From Candidatus Nitrotoga sp. 1052 (GTDB lineage Bacteria > Pseudomonadota > Gammaproteobacteria > Burkholderiales > Gallionellaceae), in assembly GCF_927312905.1 (NCBI RefSeq), contig NZ_CAKMHQ010000089.1, forward strand, positions 1 through 42,225: 42,225 nucleotides of DNA, given 5' to 3'. Shown here in pieces: positions 15,886 through 24,852 of the stretch. Position numbers and translations under genes: made by a program. The first letter of the stretch is position 1; every line of letters begins with the position of its first letter. The notes below the pieces were generated by a model. The model was not told where the DNA came from, ran no database searches, and worked only from the letters and a program-made list of their open reading frames with translations.

Positions 15886-15906
15886 CCACCTATTTTTAGT
15901 AGGTGG
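15886..15906. terminator. Possible transcription terminator hairpin
   Basis: CCACCTA and TAGGTGG form a perfect 7-bp stem around a TTTTTAG loop. The following TAGTTTATT is only weakly T-rich, so rho-independent function is uncertain. Confidence 0.3.
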
Positions 15907-16041
15907 TAGTTTATTCATCGAACCGCCGTGTATGTGATCCATAAGCACAATTGCGTGAAAAGGAGGGGCCGTGACGCTTCTTCCTATCCCGATTGGGCGG
16001 CATCACCGCTCAGGCAAATGAGAAGGACTTAAGGAGAGCCA

Positions 16042-16986
16042 ATGGCAACCAGCATTCAAAAAGAACTACATGTCATTTTCGGCACAGGACCGCTTGGAAT
16101 GGCTGTCATGCGCGAGCTTGCTAGCCGCGGGAAGCGTGTACGCATGGTCAACACCCGTGGACAGGCTGATGTCCCATCAGGTGTAGAGGTCATAAAAGGC
16201 GACGCTTGTTCAATCGATTCCACAACCGAACTGACATGCGGTGCAGCGGTTGTATATCAATGCGCCATGCCGCCGTACACTGAATGGCTACAGAAATTTC
16301 CTCCTATGCAGGCTGCCATTCTCGAAGGCGCGGCCAGGAACAAGGCCAAACTGGTCATCGGTGATAACCTGTATATGTATGGTGAAGTGAACGGCAGAAT
16401 TCACGAAGGACTGCCCTACGCCGCCCAGACTCGCAAAGGGCGGCTGCGCGCGCAGATGGCGGAAAATGCTCTGGCTGCCCATCAGGCCGGCAAGGTGCGC
16501 GTAGCGCTTGGTCGAGGCTCAGATTTCTTTGGTCCTGGCGTACTTGCATCATCCATCGGTAAGCAAGCCATACGTAATGCACTGCAGGGCAAACAAGCGC
16601 AATTACTTGGCAAACTGGATGTACCGCACACGTTCACATACATTGATGATTTCGGCAAGGCTTTGGTCATTCTTGGCGAGCGCGAAGAGGCCTTGGGGCA
16701 GGCTTGGCACGTTCCCAACGATAGCCCAGTCACCCAGCGCGAATTGATGACGTTTTTTTTTGAAGAAATCGGCAAACCCCCGAAGATGGTTGTCATGCGC
16801 GGGATGTTGATGTCGATGGTGGGCATGTTCTCACCGGTTGTACGCGAAATGAAAGAGATGATGTATGCGTTGGATAAGCCATACATAGTGGATAGCAGCA
16901 AGTTCGAGCAAGCCTTTCAAATGAAGGCTACGCCACTTCGCGAAGCAGTGCGCCGGACGGTAGAATGGTATCGCGCCCATCCGTGA
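16042..16986 (+). CDS. NAD(P)-dependent epimerase/dehydratase family protein
   Basis: A 314-aa atypical short-chain dehydrogenase. The N-terminal Rossmann fold carries VIFGTGPLGMAVMREL (glycine-rich dinucleotide loop), followed by a beta strand ending in RMVNTRG. A central YMYGEVNG and an AQMAENAL helix take the place of the usual YxxxK region. The C-terminal half has HTFTYIDDFGKALVILG and WHVPNDSPVTQRELM, typical of substrate-domain ends in this family. It starts at ATG 16042 behind AAGGAGAG. It lies 150 bases before frmA, in the same direction, so it might be co-expressed with formaldehyde oxidation, but a substrate cannot be assigned. Confidence 0.82.
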   Translation: MATSIQKELHVIFGTGPLGMAVMRELASRGKRVRMVNTRGQADVPSGVEVIKGDACSIDSTTELTCGAAVVYQCAMPPYTEWLQKFPPMQAAILEGAARNKAKLVIGDNLYMYGEVNGRIHEGLPYAAQTRKGRLRAQMAENALAAHQAGKVRVALGRGSDFFGPGVLASSIGKQAIRNALQGKQAQLLGKLDVPHTFTYIDDFGKALVILGEREEALGQAWHVPNDSPVTQRELMTFFFEEIGKPPKMVVMRGMLMSMVGMFSPVVREMKEMMYALDKPYIVDSSKFEQAFQMKATPLREAVRRTVEWYRAHP

Positions 16987-17134
16987 AAATGGAAGCGAAA
17001 GAGAATTGCTGACCAACTTTACATCCGCGAGTTCGGTGGGTAAAGTCGAAGACTGGCTAAAAGTCAGCGAATTGTAAGAGCGCAGCTGATACCTCGCTGC
17101 TTGCGGCGGGGTGATTTATTTATGGAGCTCACTG

Positions 17135-18241
17135 ATGAAAACAAAAGCTGCAGTCGCATGGAAGTCCGGTGCGCCGCTGACGATTGAAGAAGTTGACTTG
17201 GCAGGGCCAAGGGAGGGTGAAGTGCTGGTCGAGATCAAAGCGACCGGAATCTGCCACACCGATTATTACACCCTGTCGGGTTCCGATCCGGAAGGTATTT
17301 TTCCATCGATCCTTGGGCACGAAGGAGCGGGCATCGTAGTAGATGTCGGTCCGGGTGTTTCCTCTCTTAAAAAATACGATCATGTCATTCCCCTATATAC
17401 CCCGGAGTGCCGCCAATGCAAGTACTGTCTGTCGCGCAAGACCAATCTTTGTCAAGCCATCCGCTCGACCCAGGGTCGCGGCTTGATGCCGGATGCCACA
17501 TCACGCTTCTCGATTGACGGCAAGCCCATCTATCACTATATGGGAACTTCAACTTTTTCTAACTACATCGTAGTTCCTGAAATTGCATTGGCCAAAATCC
17601 GCGAGGATGCGCCATTCGACAAGGCGTGCTACATCGGTTGTGGTGTAACGACCGGTGTCGGTGCCGTGGTTTTTTCAGCCAAAGTCGAAGCCGGGGCGAA
17701 TGTGGTTGTGTTTGGACTGGGCGGCATTGGCCTGAACGTAATTCAAGGCGCAAAGATGGTGGGTGCCAACAAGATTGTCGGAGTTGATATCAATCCCGGA
17801 CGAATCGAGATAGCGCGTAAATTCGGTATGACGGATTTCGTGAATCCGAAAGAAGTTGGAGATATCGTCAATCACATAATCCAGCTAACCGACGGTGGCG
17901 CTGATTACTCCTTCGAATGTATTGGCAATGTCATCACCATGCGGCAGGCGCTTGAGTGTTGCCATAAAGGCTGGGGCCAATCGTTCATCATTGGTGTTGC
18001 CGCTGCCGGGCAAGAAATCAGCACTCGCCCATTTCAACTGGTAACCGGTCGCGAATGGAAAGGATCCGCTTTTGGCGGTGCACGCGGTCGCACCGATGTT
18101 CCGAAAATTGTTGACTGGTACATGGAAGGTAAATTGAATATCGATGATTTGATTACTCATACATTGCCGCTGGAGCGCATCAACGAGGGCTTTGATTTGA
18201 TGAAAAGCGGCGAATCGATTCGTTCTGTCGTGCTGTATTAA
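17135..18241 (+). CDS. frmA: S-(hydroxymethyl)glutathione dehydrogenase (class III alcohol dehydrogenase)
   Basis: A 368-aa zinc-dependent medium-chain dehydrogenase that oxidises S-hydroxymethylglutathione, the spontaneous adduct of formaldehyde and glutathione, to S-formylglutathione with NAD. Catalytic zinc ligands are in GICHTDYYT and GHEGAG. The structural zinc site is CRQCKYCLSRKTNLC. The Rossmann motif is VFGLGGIGLNVIQGAK and the class III-typical GWGQSFIIGVAAAG and GSAFGGARGRTDVP are present. I chose ATG 17135 (MKTKAAVAWKSG) over an in-frame GTG at 17111, because it matches the family start and follows GGAG. fghA follows after 11 bases, forming a two-gene formaldehyde-detoxification operon. 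Confidence 0.95.
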   Translation: MKTKAAVAWKSGAPLTIEEVDLAGPREGEVLVEIKATGICHTDYYTLSGSDPEGIFPSILGHEGAGIVVDVGPGVSSLKKYDHVIPLYTPECRQCKYCLSRKTNLCQAIRSTQGRGLMPDATSRFSIDGKPIYHYMGTSTFSNYIVVPEIALAKIREDAPFDKACYIGCGVTTGVGAVVFSAKVEAGANVVVFGLGGIGLNVIQGAKMVGANKIVGVDINPGRIEIARKFGMTDFVNPKEVGDIVNHIIQLTDGGADYSFECIGNVITMRQALECCHKGWGQSFIIGVAAAGQEISTRPFQLVTGREWKGSAFGGARGRTDVPKIVDWYMEGKLNIDDLITHTLPLERINEGFDLMKSGESIRSVVLY

Positions 18242-18252
18242 AGGGCTGCGCC

Positions 18253-19104
18253 ATGCTTGAAATGATCAGCGAACACGCATGCTTTGGAGGAGTGCAGCGG
18301 TTCTATAGCCACCAATCCGAAGAAATCGGCTTGCCAATGCGGTTTTCGGTATACCTGCCGCCGCAGGCTCGGGAAGGCAAGGTTCCCGCCCTGTTTTGTC
18401 TGGCCGGCCTGACCTGCACGGAAGAAACTTTCATGATCAAGGCGGGTGCCCAACGTATTGCTGCGGAGCAGGGGCTGATGCTGATTGCGCCCGATACCAG
18501 CCCACGCGGCGCCAATCTTCCAGGCGAAGCAGACAGCTGGGATTTAGGGGTAGGTGCGAGTTTCTATCTAGATGCGACAGAAGCGCCATGGAACAAGCAT
18601 TACCGTATGTACAGCTACGTGCTGGAGCTATATGAATTGATTGTGCGGAAATTCCCAGTGTACCCTTCAAGTATTGGCATTACCGGGCACTCAATGGGCG
18701 GGCATGGGGCGCTTGTCCTGGCGCTGCGCAATCCGGCTCTTTTTAAATCAGTATCGGCATTTGCCCCGATCTGCGCACCGAGTAAATGCCCCTGGGGTGT
18801 AAAGGCATTTGCTGCGTATCTTGGCAGCAAGCAAGCAAGCTGGCATCAATACGATGCCAGCGCACTTATGGAACAAAGGCATGCGCCATTTACAAGCGGG
18901 ATACTGATTGATCAGGGTTTGAGCGATAAGTTTCTTCCGAATCAATTGTTTCCGCAAGCGTTCGAAGCGGCCTGCCAAAAAGCGCAGCAGCCATTGAAGC
19001 TGCGCAGGCATGCTGACTACGATCATGGGTATTACTTTATTTCAACATTCGTCGAAGAACATATTCGATTTCATTATCGAAAATTAGGTGGGACACTTCG
19101 ATAA
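18253..19104 (+). CDS. fghA: S-formylglutathione hydrolase
   Basis: A 283-aa esterase-D-type alpha/beta hydrolase that splits S-formylglutathione into formate and glutathione, the second step after FrmA. The nucleophile is S147 in GITGHSMGGHGAL. The acid is in ILIDQGLSDKFLP and the His in HADYDHGYYFISTF. The family-specific LAGLTCTEETFMIKAG and SPRGANLPGEADSWDLG loops are present, and length is normal. It is 11 bases behind frmA on the same strand. The downstream 200 bases hold only a very small frame before sorA. Confidence 0.95.
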   Translation: MLEMISEHACFGGVQRFYSHQSEEIGLPMRFSVYLPPQAREGKVPALFCLAGLTCTEETFMIKAGAQRIAAEQGLMLIAPDTSPRGANLPGEADSWDLGVGASFYLDATEAPWNKHYRMYSYVLELYELIVRKFPVYPSSIGITGHSMGGHGALVLALRNPALFKSVSAFAPICAPSKCPWGVKAFAAYLGSKQASWHQYDASALMEQRHAPFTSGILIDQGLSDKFLPNQLFPQAFEAACQKAQQPLKLRRHADYDHGYYFISTFVEEHIRFHYRKLGGTLR

Positions 19105-19176
19105 CGGCATCGATAAATATACGTCCAAATTATTTAGAAGCCATTTGAAAAGTGAAGTCCCTAAGGAGGAATGATC

Positions 19177-19245
19177 ATGAATTGTGGTCGGTTGGTACTA
19201 ATGGAGTCCACCATGTTAAATGGTAACGCTTATTCAATAACGTAA
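19177..19245 (+). CDS. Possible 22-aa peptide upstream of sorA
   Basis: A 22-codon frame (MNCGRLVLMESTMLNGNAYS plus two residues) starts five bases behind a strong AAGGAGGA ribosome site and ends 64 bases before sorA. It may be a leader peptide or the remains of a lost gene. An in-frame ATG at 19171 is too close to the ribosome site. Support is the ribosome site only. Confidence 0.25.
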   Translation: MNCGRLVLMESTMLNGNAYSIT

Positions 19246-19309
19246 TTTTCGCTATACTTGGCAATGGCAGTGTGCGTTGACCGATTGAATAACAATAACG
19301 GAGATCAGC

Positions 19310-20572
19310 ATGGTTAAGCCCACTTTGGTGTTGACAGCGGCCGCATTACAACGGCGTGCCTTTCTCAGGCTGCTCAGGCAGGCGGGCACCTTGGGTGCTG
19401 CAAGCGCATTCGGCAGCACGGTATCGACGGCACTTGCTGGAGAGTCCGGTCATGTCACGCTGCCGTTCGAAAATGGTGAGCGTGATCTCGTCGCATACCC
19501 GCAAAAGCGTCCGCTGATCTTGCTTACTGCCCGCCCGCCAAAGCTGGAAACCCCATTCAGCGTATTCAATGAAGGGGTGATCACGCCCAACGACGCATTC
19601 TTCGTACTTTATCATTGGAGCGGCATTCCTACCTCGATCGATGCGTTGAGCTATCGGTTGCGCGTCGGCGGCAACGTCAACACACCGCTCAACTTGTCGC
19701 TCGCCGACCTCAAGCAAATGGCCGATGCGGTCGACCTGGTCGCCGTCACCCAGTGTTCCGGTAACAGCCGGGGCCACTTTACGCCGCGCGTCAACGGCGG
19801 CCAGTTTTCGAACGGTGCCATGGGTAACGCGCGCTGGACCGGCATCCCGCTGCGCAAGGTGCTGGAAAAATCGGGTGTCAAAGCAGGCTCGGTGCAGGTC
19901 GCATTCAATGGCCTCGACACGCCGCCCGTAGGAAATGCGCCCGATTTCATAAAGGCACTTAATATCGATCACGCGCTCGACGGTGAAGTCATGCTGGCGT
20001 GGCAAATGAACGGCGCCGACCTTCCTCTGCTGAATGGCTATCCAGTGCGGCTGGTCGTCCCCGGCTACTACGGCACTTATTGGGTGAAACACCTGTCTGA
20101 CATTACGGTAACCGGCAAGGTATTCGATGGATTCTGGATGAGCAAGGCCTATCGCATTCCGGACAACCAGTGCGCCTGCATCGAGCCGGAAAAAGCGTCC
20201 GTCAAGACCATACCGATCAATCGCATGAACGTACGCTCGTTCGTGACCAGCCTGACCGATGGTATGCATGTCAAGAGCGGACGCCAGACCATCGTGCGCG
20301 GGATCGCTTTTGATGGCGGGTACGGCGTGACCGAGGTTGCGTTTTCGCCCGATGGCGGCAAAAACTGGCAGGCCGCCCAGCTGGGCAAGGATATGGGTAG
20401 GTACTCCTTTCGCGAATGGAGCGTTGCGTTCACGCCAAAACACAAAGGGAAACACGAATTGCTGGTGCGTGCGGTCAACCGGATCGGTCAGGGCCAGCCG
20501 CTCAGCCCGTTGGTAAACCCTGGCGGCTATATGCGCAATGTGGTCGAGTCAACCCACGTCGTTGCTGTTTAA
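19310..20572 (+). CDS. sorA: Sulfite dehydrogenase, molybdopterin subunit (SorA-like)
   Basis: A 420-aa sulfite oxidase-family molybdoenzyme. The N-terminus has a Tat-like signal (RRAFLRLLRQAGTLGAASAFG), so it is exported folded. The molybdenum-cofactor domain contains DLVAVTQCSGNSRGHF, where C149 is the expected Mo ligand, and RLVVPGYYGTYWVKHL. The C-terminal dimerisation domain (about 300-415) contains GIAFDGGYGVTEVAFSPDGG and YSFREWSVAF. It oxidises sulfite to sulfate in the periplasm and passes electrons to the cytochrome encoded 10 bases downstream. SorA and SoxC are related; the paired cytochrome and the absence of other sox genes favour a SorA-type role. Confidence 0.88.
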   Translation: MVKPTLVLTAAALQRRAFLRLLRQAGTLGAASAFGSTVSTALAGESGHVTLPFENGERDLVAYPQKRPLILLTARPPKLETPFSVFNEGVITPNDAFFVLYHWSGIPTSIDALSYRLRVGGNVNTPLNLSLADLKQMADAVDLVAVTQCSGNSRGHFTPRVNGGQFSNGAMGNARWTGIPLRKVLEKSGVKAGSVQVAFNGLDTPPVGNAPDFIKALNIDHALDGEVMLAWQMNGADLPLLNGYPVRLVVPGYYGTYWVKHLSDITVTGKVFDGFWMSKAYRIPDNQCACIEPEKASVKTIPINRMNVRSFVTSLTDGMHVKSGRQTIVRGIAFDGGYGVTEVAFSPDGGKNWQAAQLGKDMGRYSFREWSVAFTPKHKGKHELLVRAVNRIGQGQPLSPLVNPGGYMRNVVESTHVVAV

Positions 20573-20582
20573 GGAGAAACGC

Positions 20583-21218
20583 ATGAGGCACACCCTGATT
20601 CGCATCCTGCTGGCGGCGAGCGCCCTTGCACCTTACTCTGCAATCGCCCTCGATATCCAGCTGCCGCCTGAAACCGCCGTGTTCAAACCAAGCGAGCTGC
20701 CCGGCTACATGCTGGCCCAACGCAATTGCATGACTTGCCACTCAGTTCATTACATCCAGTCGCAGCCGCCCTCTTCGTCGCGCGACTACTGGGAGGCCAC
20801 CGTCAAGAAAATGAGGGTGCCATTTGGCGCGAAGCTTGCAGATGAAGATATCCCTGCTATCGTCGACTATCTGGTCAAAACCTATGGCGCCGAACGCAAC
20901 AGCGGGACGATGGCACTAAACACAGCGGACAAACCGGCGACCGTTGCGCTCACGGCGACGCCTGACCCTGCCGACGCAAAAGCACTGCTCGGTGCCAACA
21001 ACTGCATGGCATGCCATGCGATCGACAAGAAGATCGTGGGTCCAGCCTTCCGGGACGTAGCGGCGAAATATGCTTCGAAGGCCAACGCAGCTGCGCTGGT
21101 AGCGCGCAATATCCGCGATGGCGGCTCCAATAAATGGGGACCGGTGTCAATGCCGGCGTACGGGCAACTTAGCGATGTTGAGGCCGGTGTCCTCGCACAT
21201 TACGTTCTATCTCAATAG
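20583..21218 (+). CDS. sorB: Diheme c-type cytochrome, SorB-like
   Basis: A 211-aa periplasmic cytochrome with a signal peptide (LIRILLAASALAPYSAIA) and two heme sites. CMTCH lies in YMLAQRNCMTCHSVHYIQSQ, resembling the single-heme SorB of known sulfite dehydrogenases. CMACH lies in a C-terminal class I domain with a likely Met ligand in PVSMPAYGQLSD, resembling c-551/c-552. It therefore reads as SorB extended by a second cytochrome domain, which could hand electrons on without a separate carrier. It starts 10 bases behind sorA with AAGGAG. Confidence 0.85.
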   Translation: MRHTLIRILLAASALAPYSAIALDIQLPPETAVFKPSELPGYMLAQRNCMTCHSVHYIQSQPPSSSRDYWEATVKKMRVPFGAKLADEDIPAIVDYLVKTYGAERNSGTMALNTADKPATVALTATPDPADAKALLGANNCMACHAIDKKIVGPAFRDVAAKYASKANAAALVARNIRDGGSNKWGPVSMPAYGQLSDVEAGVLAHYVLSQ

Positions 21219-21365
21219 TTTTTCAGTGTATTGTTCGGGCTAATATTTCGCAACGGCCAGCCAAGCCAGCGCCGCCTTTCTACGGCGTACGCCAGAAGCA
21301 GAACATTTGAGGTTTAAAAAACGCTATTTTGAACTGGGAGATTCAAGTTAAACGAGGAACATAGA

Positions 21366-23258
21366 ATGGCAATTACCGCAATCCCAGTGGACCAACGGGT
21401 AATCGATATCGATTCACGCCGCTTTGCTTCTGTCGAAAAAGCCCTGGTCGAATTGATTACCAACAGTGATGACAGCTATGCCCGACTGGAAAAGTTAGGC
21501 ACGAAGGTGACTGGCCGGATTCGCATCCAGTATGAGCGGCATCAGGCAGGCGCGTTGCTGGTGGTCGCCGACCAGGCGGAGGGAATGTCCTTCAAGCAGG
21601 CCTGTTATATTTTAGCCTATGGTGGGGCTCATAGCCCTTTGGCGCGAGGTGAGAGCGGCGGGCGCGGTTATTTCGGTCGTGGCTTGAAGCAGGCAATTTA
21701 TGGCCTTGGTCACGGCTGGATCGAGACCATTCATGGCGGACGATATTCCCGTATCGAGTTATTCCGGAGTGAAAATGGCGGCTATCTCTATGATAATGGG
21801 GGCGGTGATAGGCCAACGGACGCTAGAGATTACGAGCGCCTGGGCATTGCTGACAGCGGCACCCAGGTGACCATCATCATTGAAAACATGCAGGTGAACA
21901 TATCCCACTATCAAACCGTTGTGCAGGCGGTGGCTAATAACATCTATCTGCGCGAGGTGTTGACGCGGCGGAATGTTGAGCTGCTGAACGTGCACCATGG
22001 CACGGAGGTGGAGCGCAGCGGACAGGTGCGTTATGAAGAGCCTCCTGCCATTCTGCTGCTGGGTCCCGATCAGGCCGGGTACTTCGAATATGAGAAAAAG
22101 CCGTATCCGTTCACGCTCACCCTAAAGCGCGCCCTTGATGTGGAATTAACGCCAAGGGGCGATGAGCGGACGAATGGACTGGTTATCCTGTCCGGCATGG
22201 CTATACTTGACTGTCAGCTATTTGAATATGAAAACCAAGTGGGGACGGAGTACCTTTTCGGCACGGTGCGTTGCCCGGCCTTGATCGAAAAACTCGGCCA
22301 GGGCGTGGCCATTATCAGCGACGAAAGAGAGGGCTTGAATCGTAAGGACGCTTTTGTGGCGGCGTTTTCCCAGGCCGTCAGCAGAATGATCGCGCCCTGT
22401 GTGTTGGCAGAGCAAGAAAAACTGAAACATCTGGAGCTTGCCACAACCTCCGGCCGAACCAGTCATATGATCGAGCACCTGCTTCAACGCATGAATCGGG
22501 CGGCAATTCAGGACCTTGGCATCATACTGCCGCCGCCTGACATGGAAACTGCTGCCGTTGATGAGGCAGAACATCCGGCTGCGCTGCGTTTTACCACGCC
22601 TTTTTATTATCGCAAGCTCAATCATCCTTTCCACGTCACCTTGCTGATTGATCCCGGTCAGTTTGCCGGTGATGAGGTATTAAACTTTAATTATGCGTTA
22701 CCCGACTCCATGCACATCGAACCCGCGCCAACGGAGATACCTGTCCGCGAGTTAAATGATAGGCAGCGGATAGAATGGACGATTGTGGGCGACACAGCAG
22801 GAGATCGTGGAGAGATCACGGTGCGGGCGGGAACCTATTGGGCCTGGTGTGAAATGGTTGTGGCGGAACATGCTTCCGGGCATAGCTACGGCACAACCGG
22901 CCATGTCGTGAAAAAAAGGCTGTCACGGGATCATGGAGAGGCCATGTTCGTTGGGTATGAATTACGCAATCTGAATAACGAACTAGAGCGAGCAGTATAT
23001 AGCCCCAAGGAGCGAAAAATCATCATCAATACGGGTGCGCCGACCGTGCAGCTGTATGTGGATGGCCGGGGACGTTTTCGAGATTCTGCAAGGCTGCTAC
23101 TGGCCGAACTTTTTATGGATGTGATTTCAGATGAGCTAGCTCGACGCTCGGTAGATAAATCAGGCCTTAAAGGAAATGTCGAGGCTTATCACGCCGCCAA
23201 GCTGGATATCATTCGTCGATACGGCAGTGAGATCCATCTTTCTTTCCTGAAAACATGA
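21366..23258 (+). CDS. Orphan GHKL-fold ATPase (HSP90/MutL/MORC-like), unknown role
   Basis: A 630-aa soluble protein. Residues 20-200 carry the GHKL ATP-binding signatures: N box ALVELITNSDDSY (E29, N33, D36), G1 box VVADQAEGMS (D69, G73; Ala at 71 where DxGxG expects Gly), and G2/lid GGRGYFGRGLKQAIYGLGHG. The G1 change is mild and ATP binding still looks likely. The remaining 430 residues have no domain I recognise and no kinase His box, topoisomerase or MutL C-terminal motif; near the end are VYSPKERKIIINTGAP and LAELFMDVISDELARR. There is no membrane segment. It stands alone behind sorAB. Similar stand-alone GHKL ATPases occur in DNA repair and in phage-defence contexts, but nothing here proves either. 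Confidence 0.75.
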   Translation: MAITAIPVDQRVIDIDSRRFASVEKALVELITNSDDSYARLEKLGTKVTGRIRIQYERHQAGALLVVADQAEGMSFKQACYILAYGGAHSPLARGESGGRGYFGRGLKQAIYGLGHGWIETIHGGRYSRIELFRSENGGYLYDNGGGDRPTDARDYERLGIADSGTQVTIIIENMQVNISHYQTVVQAVANNIYLREVLTRRNVELLNVHHGTEVERSGQVRYEEPPAILLLGPDQAGYFEYEKKPYPFTLTLKRALDVELTPRGDERTNGLVILSGMAILDCQLFEYENQVGTEYLFGTVRCPALIEKLGQGVAIISDEREGLNRKDAFVAAFSQAVSRMIAPCVLAEQEKLKHLELATTSGRTSHMIEHLLQRMNRAAIQDLGIILPPPDMETAAVDEAEHPAALRFTTPFYYRKLNHPFHVTLLIDPGQFAGDEVLNFNYALPDSMHIEPAPTEIPVRELNDRQRIEWTIVGDTAGDRGEITVRAGTYWAWCEMVVAEHASGHSYGTTGHVVKKRLSRDHGEAMFVGYELRNLNNELERAVYSPKERKIIINTGAPTVQLYVDGRGRFRDSARLLLAELFMDVISDELARRSVDKSGLKGNVEAYHAAKLDIIRRYGSEIHLSFLKT

Positions 23259-23444
23259 GTCGATAGCAATGGGGAGCGAGCACTCGAAACCAAGTGCTTA
23301 AATGTCATCTGGCTAAAAGAAACTTTCAAGTTAAAAAAGACAAATCAACTTGAAATTCAAGTTGTTATCCATTTCTAATGTGATAGAACCTGAATCCATC
23401 ACACTACCTGAATTCAACGAAATACCAAGCGCTACCAAACAAGG

Positions 23445-23609
23445 TCACTTGCGACGCATTAGTCCCATGATAAGCGAGATGACAAACAAGATAATGAAGA
23501 TGAAGAACAGTATTTTGGCGATCTCGGCGGCACCGGCCGCAATACCGGTAAAGCCGAGTAAAGCAGCGACAAGCGCGATGACTAGAAATACAACGGTGTA
23601 ATGTAGCAT
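23445..23609 (-). CDS. DUF1328 small membrane protein
   Basis: A 54-aa protein with two hydrophobic helices: [20 protein letters not shown] then [20 protein letters not shown] and [10 protein letters not shown]. This is the standard YtjA/DUF1328 pattern (LGFxGIAxxAAxIAKILFxIF). Family members sit in the inner membrane, and their role is unknown. ATG 23609 was chosen over an upstream ATG because the family starts with ML(H/Y)Y and GGAAAT lies before it. It is the last of three small minus-strand envelope or stress genes with the BON lipoprotein and DUF3309. Confidence 0.85.
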   Translation of the reverse strand: MLHYTVVFLVIALVAALLGFTGIAAGAAEIAKILFFIFIILFVISLIMGLMRRK

Positions 23610-23675
23610 TTTATTTCCCTTTTTTTGACGGTCGGTCAACTAGACATTGTCATGCTTGAAGACCGACCGCTATTT

Positions 23676-23987
23676 TTATTTGAGCCGCATATCATTCTTG
23701 ACCGATTTCACTCCTTTGACGCCACGCGCAACCTCGGCCGCCTTATTGATATCAGCTTGGGAACTGACAAAACCGCTCAGTTGTACCTCACCCTTGAAGG
23801 TTTCGACGTTAATTTCGGCGGACTTCAGGGAGGGCTCATTCAAAACAGCCGCCTTGACCTTCGTGGTCAGAACGGTGTCGTCAATATATTCTCCTGTCCC
23901 TTCCTGCTTCGACGTAGATGCGCAACCCACAAAAAAAGCCAACAGGGCAGTCAGGAAAAAAGTGGAAAAACGTTTAAATTGTGTCAT
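23676..23987 (-). CDS. BON-domain lipoprotein (OsmY-like)
   Basis: A 103-aa protein with a lipoprotein signal ending FFLTALLAFFVGC, so Cys21 should be lipidated. The mature part is one BON domain: IDDTVLTTKVKAAVLNEPSL, INVETFKGEVQLSGFVSS and AAEVARGVKGVKSVKNDMRL. BON domains bind phospholipid surfaces, and OsmY/DolP-type proteins protect the outer membrane under osmotic or envelope stress. It lies between DUF3309 and DUF1328 genes on the same strand, with gaps of 166 and 66 bases. GGAGGGC precedes the start. Confidence 0.88.
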   Translation of the reverse strand: MTQFKRFSTFFLTALLAFFVGCASTSKQEGTGEYIDDTVLTTKVKAAVLNEPSLKSAEINVETFKGEVQLSGFVSSQADINKAAEVARGVKGVKSVKNDMRLK

Positions 23988-24153
23988 GGTAATGCCCTCC
24001 AGATAAATGATGAAGCTAAATTGCCTCTCGATGCTTGAACTAAAACAGAATCAAGAGTCTCGTGTCTGCAACCTTTCGTTGCGTGGTAAAACAAAAACTT
24101 GGATTTCGCTGCCCGCTGAGTAATCGCCAGAAGACGAAATTAGAGCAAATGCG

Positions 24154-24312
24154 CTATATTTTGCCCATTAGCAACAGAATGATCAGGATCAGCAATACCA
24201 GTCCAAGACCACCGCTGGGACCGTAACCCCAACCACGGCTGTGAGGCCAGCTTGGGATCGCACCGATCAGCAGCAGGATAACAATAATAAGCAAGATTGT
24301 TCCTAATGACAT
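24154..24312 (-). CDS. DUF3309 small membrane protein
   Basis: A 52-aa hydrophobic protein: MSLGTILLIIVILLLIGAIP, then SWPHSRGWGYGPSGGLGLVL, ending LLLMGKI. The P-x-WPxSxxWGYxPSGGLGLxL core is diagnostic for DUF3309. Two helices flank a short aromatic Gly-rich loop. ATG 24312 has AGGAGA in front; longer in-frame starts lack family homology. Genes of this type are often found beside stress-inducible envelope proteins, as here. Function unknown. Confidence 0.85.
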   Translation of the reverse strand: MSLGTILLIIVILLLIGAIPSWPHSRGWGYGPSGGLGLVLLILIILLLMGKI

Positions 24313-24852
24313 TTTATATCTCCTAATAATAAATCGTAGCAGCGTAACACCTGAGAAATCTAATCGCAGCACGACAATGTCGCTTTCATCGGCACGTTGG
24401 AACCAGCCTTCCAGCTGTTTCAAAAGCTGCCCCTTCGAGACAAGTCATTTACTAGACTACGCAGCAACCCCCGTTGATCTTGGCAGTCATAGTCATGCCC
24501 TTATTTGAAAGTATCGCTCAAACGAGGGCGGTCGTCTGTGCTCCACCGCACACAGAAAATCAATGCAAAGTAATATTTCAGAGCGGTTTATTCAACATTC
24601 TGGCTAGATATTCTGATCAATCTATTCGATGATTTACTATGTAAGTTCGCCTCAATCTTTGACTTGGTAGACCGATAAAAGGAATACGATAAGCCACACG
24701 GGCATAAAGTATGATTATAGATAGACAGCGTAATGGTAGGCTTTATCCAAGGTTGATGAGGAGATAAGTCTTCTACTGAAAACGATGCACAGACTAAACC
24801 ACCATTGAGTGTTGCACTGCGAAATTGAATCCACAGCGTGAAATCCGTAAAC
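24313..24852. other. 540-bp intergenic region upstream of dgkA-bcs operon
   Basis: It lies between divergent genes and must hold the promoters of the minus-strand DUF3309 gene and of the plus-strand dgkA-bcs operon. A TTGACT at about 24659 could be a -35 box but no well-spaced -10 follows. I found no clear operator palindrome or riboswitch. A minus-strand frame of 106 codons (24588-24908) looks like chance. Confidence 0.45.

Noticed and set aside
17078-17116. ACCTCGC...GCGGGGT stem before frmA as a terminator
   Set aside because: The stem needs a G-T pair and the following sequence is only modestly T-rich; not convincing.
19346-20455. A 369-codon frame on the minus strand opposite sorA
   Set aside because: It is a mirror of the GC-rich sorA codons; the plus strand has a Tat signal, a Mo-ligand motif and family match, and the minus frame has none.
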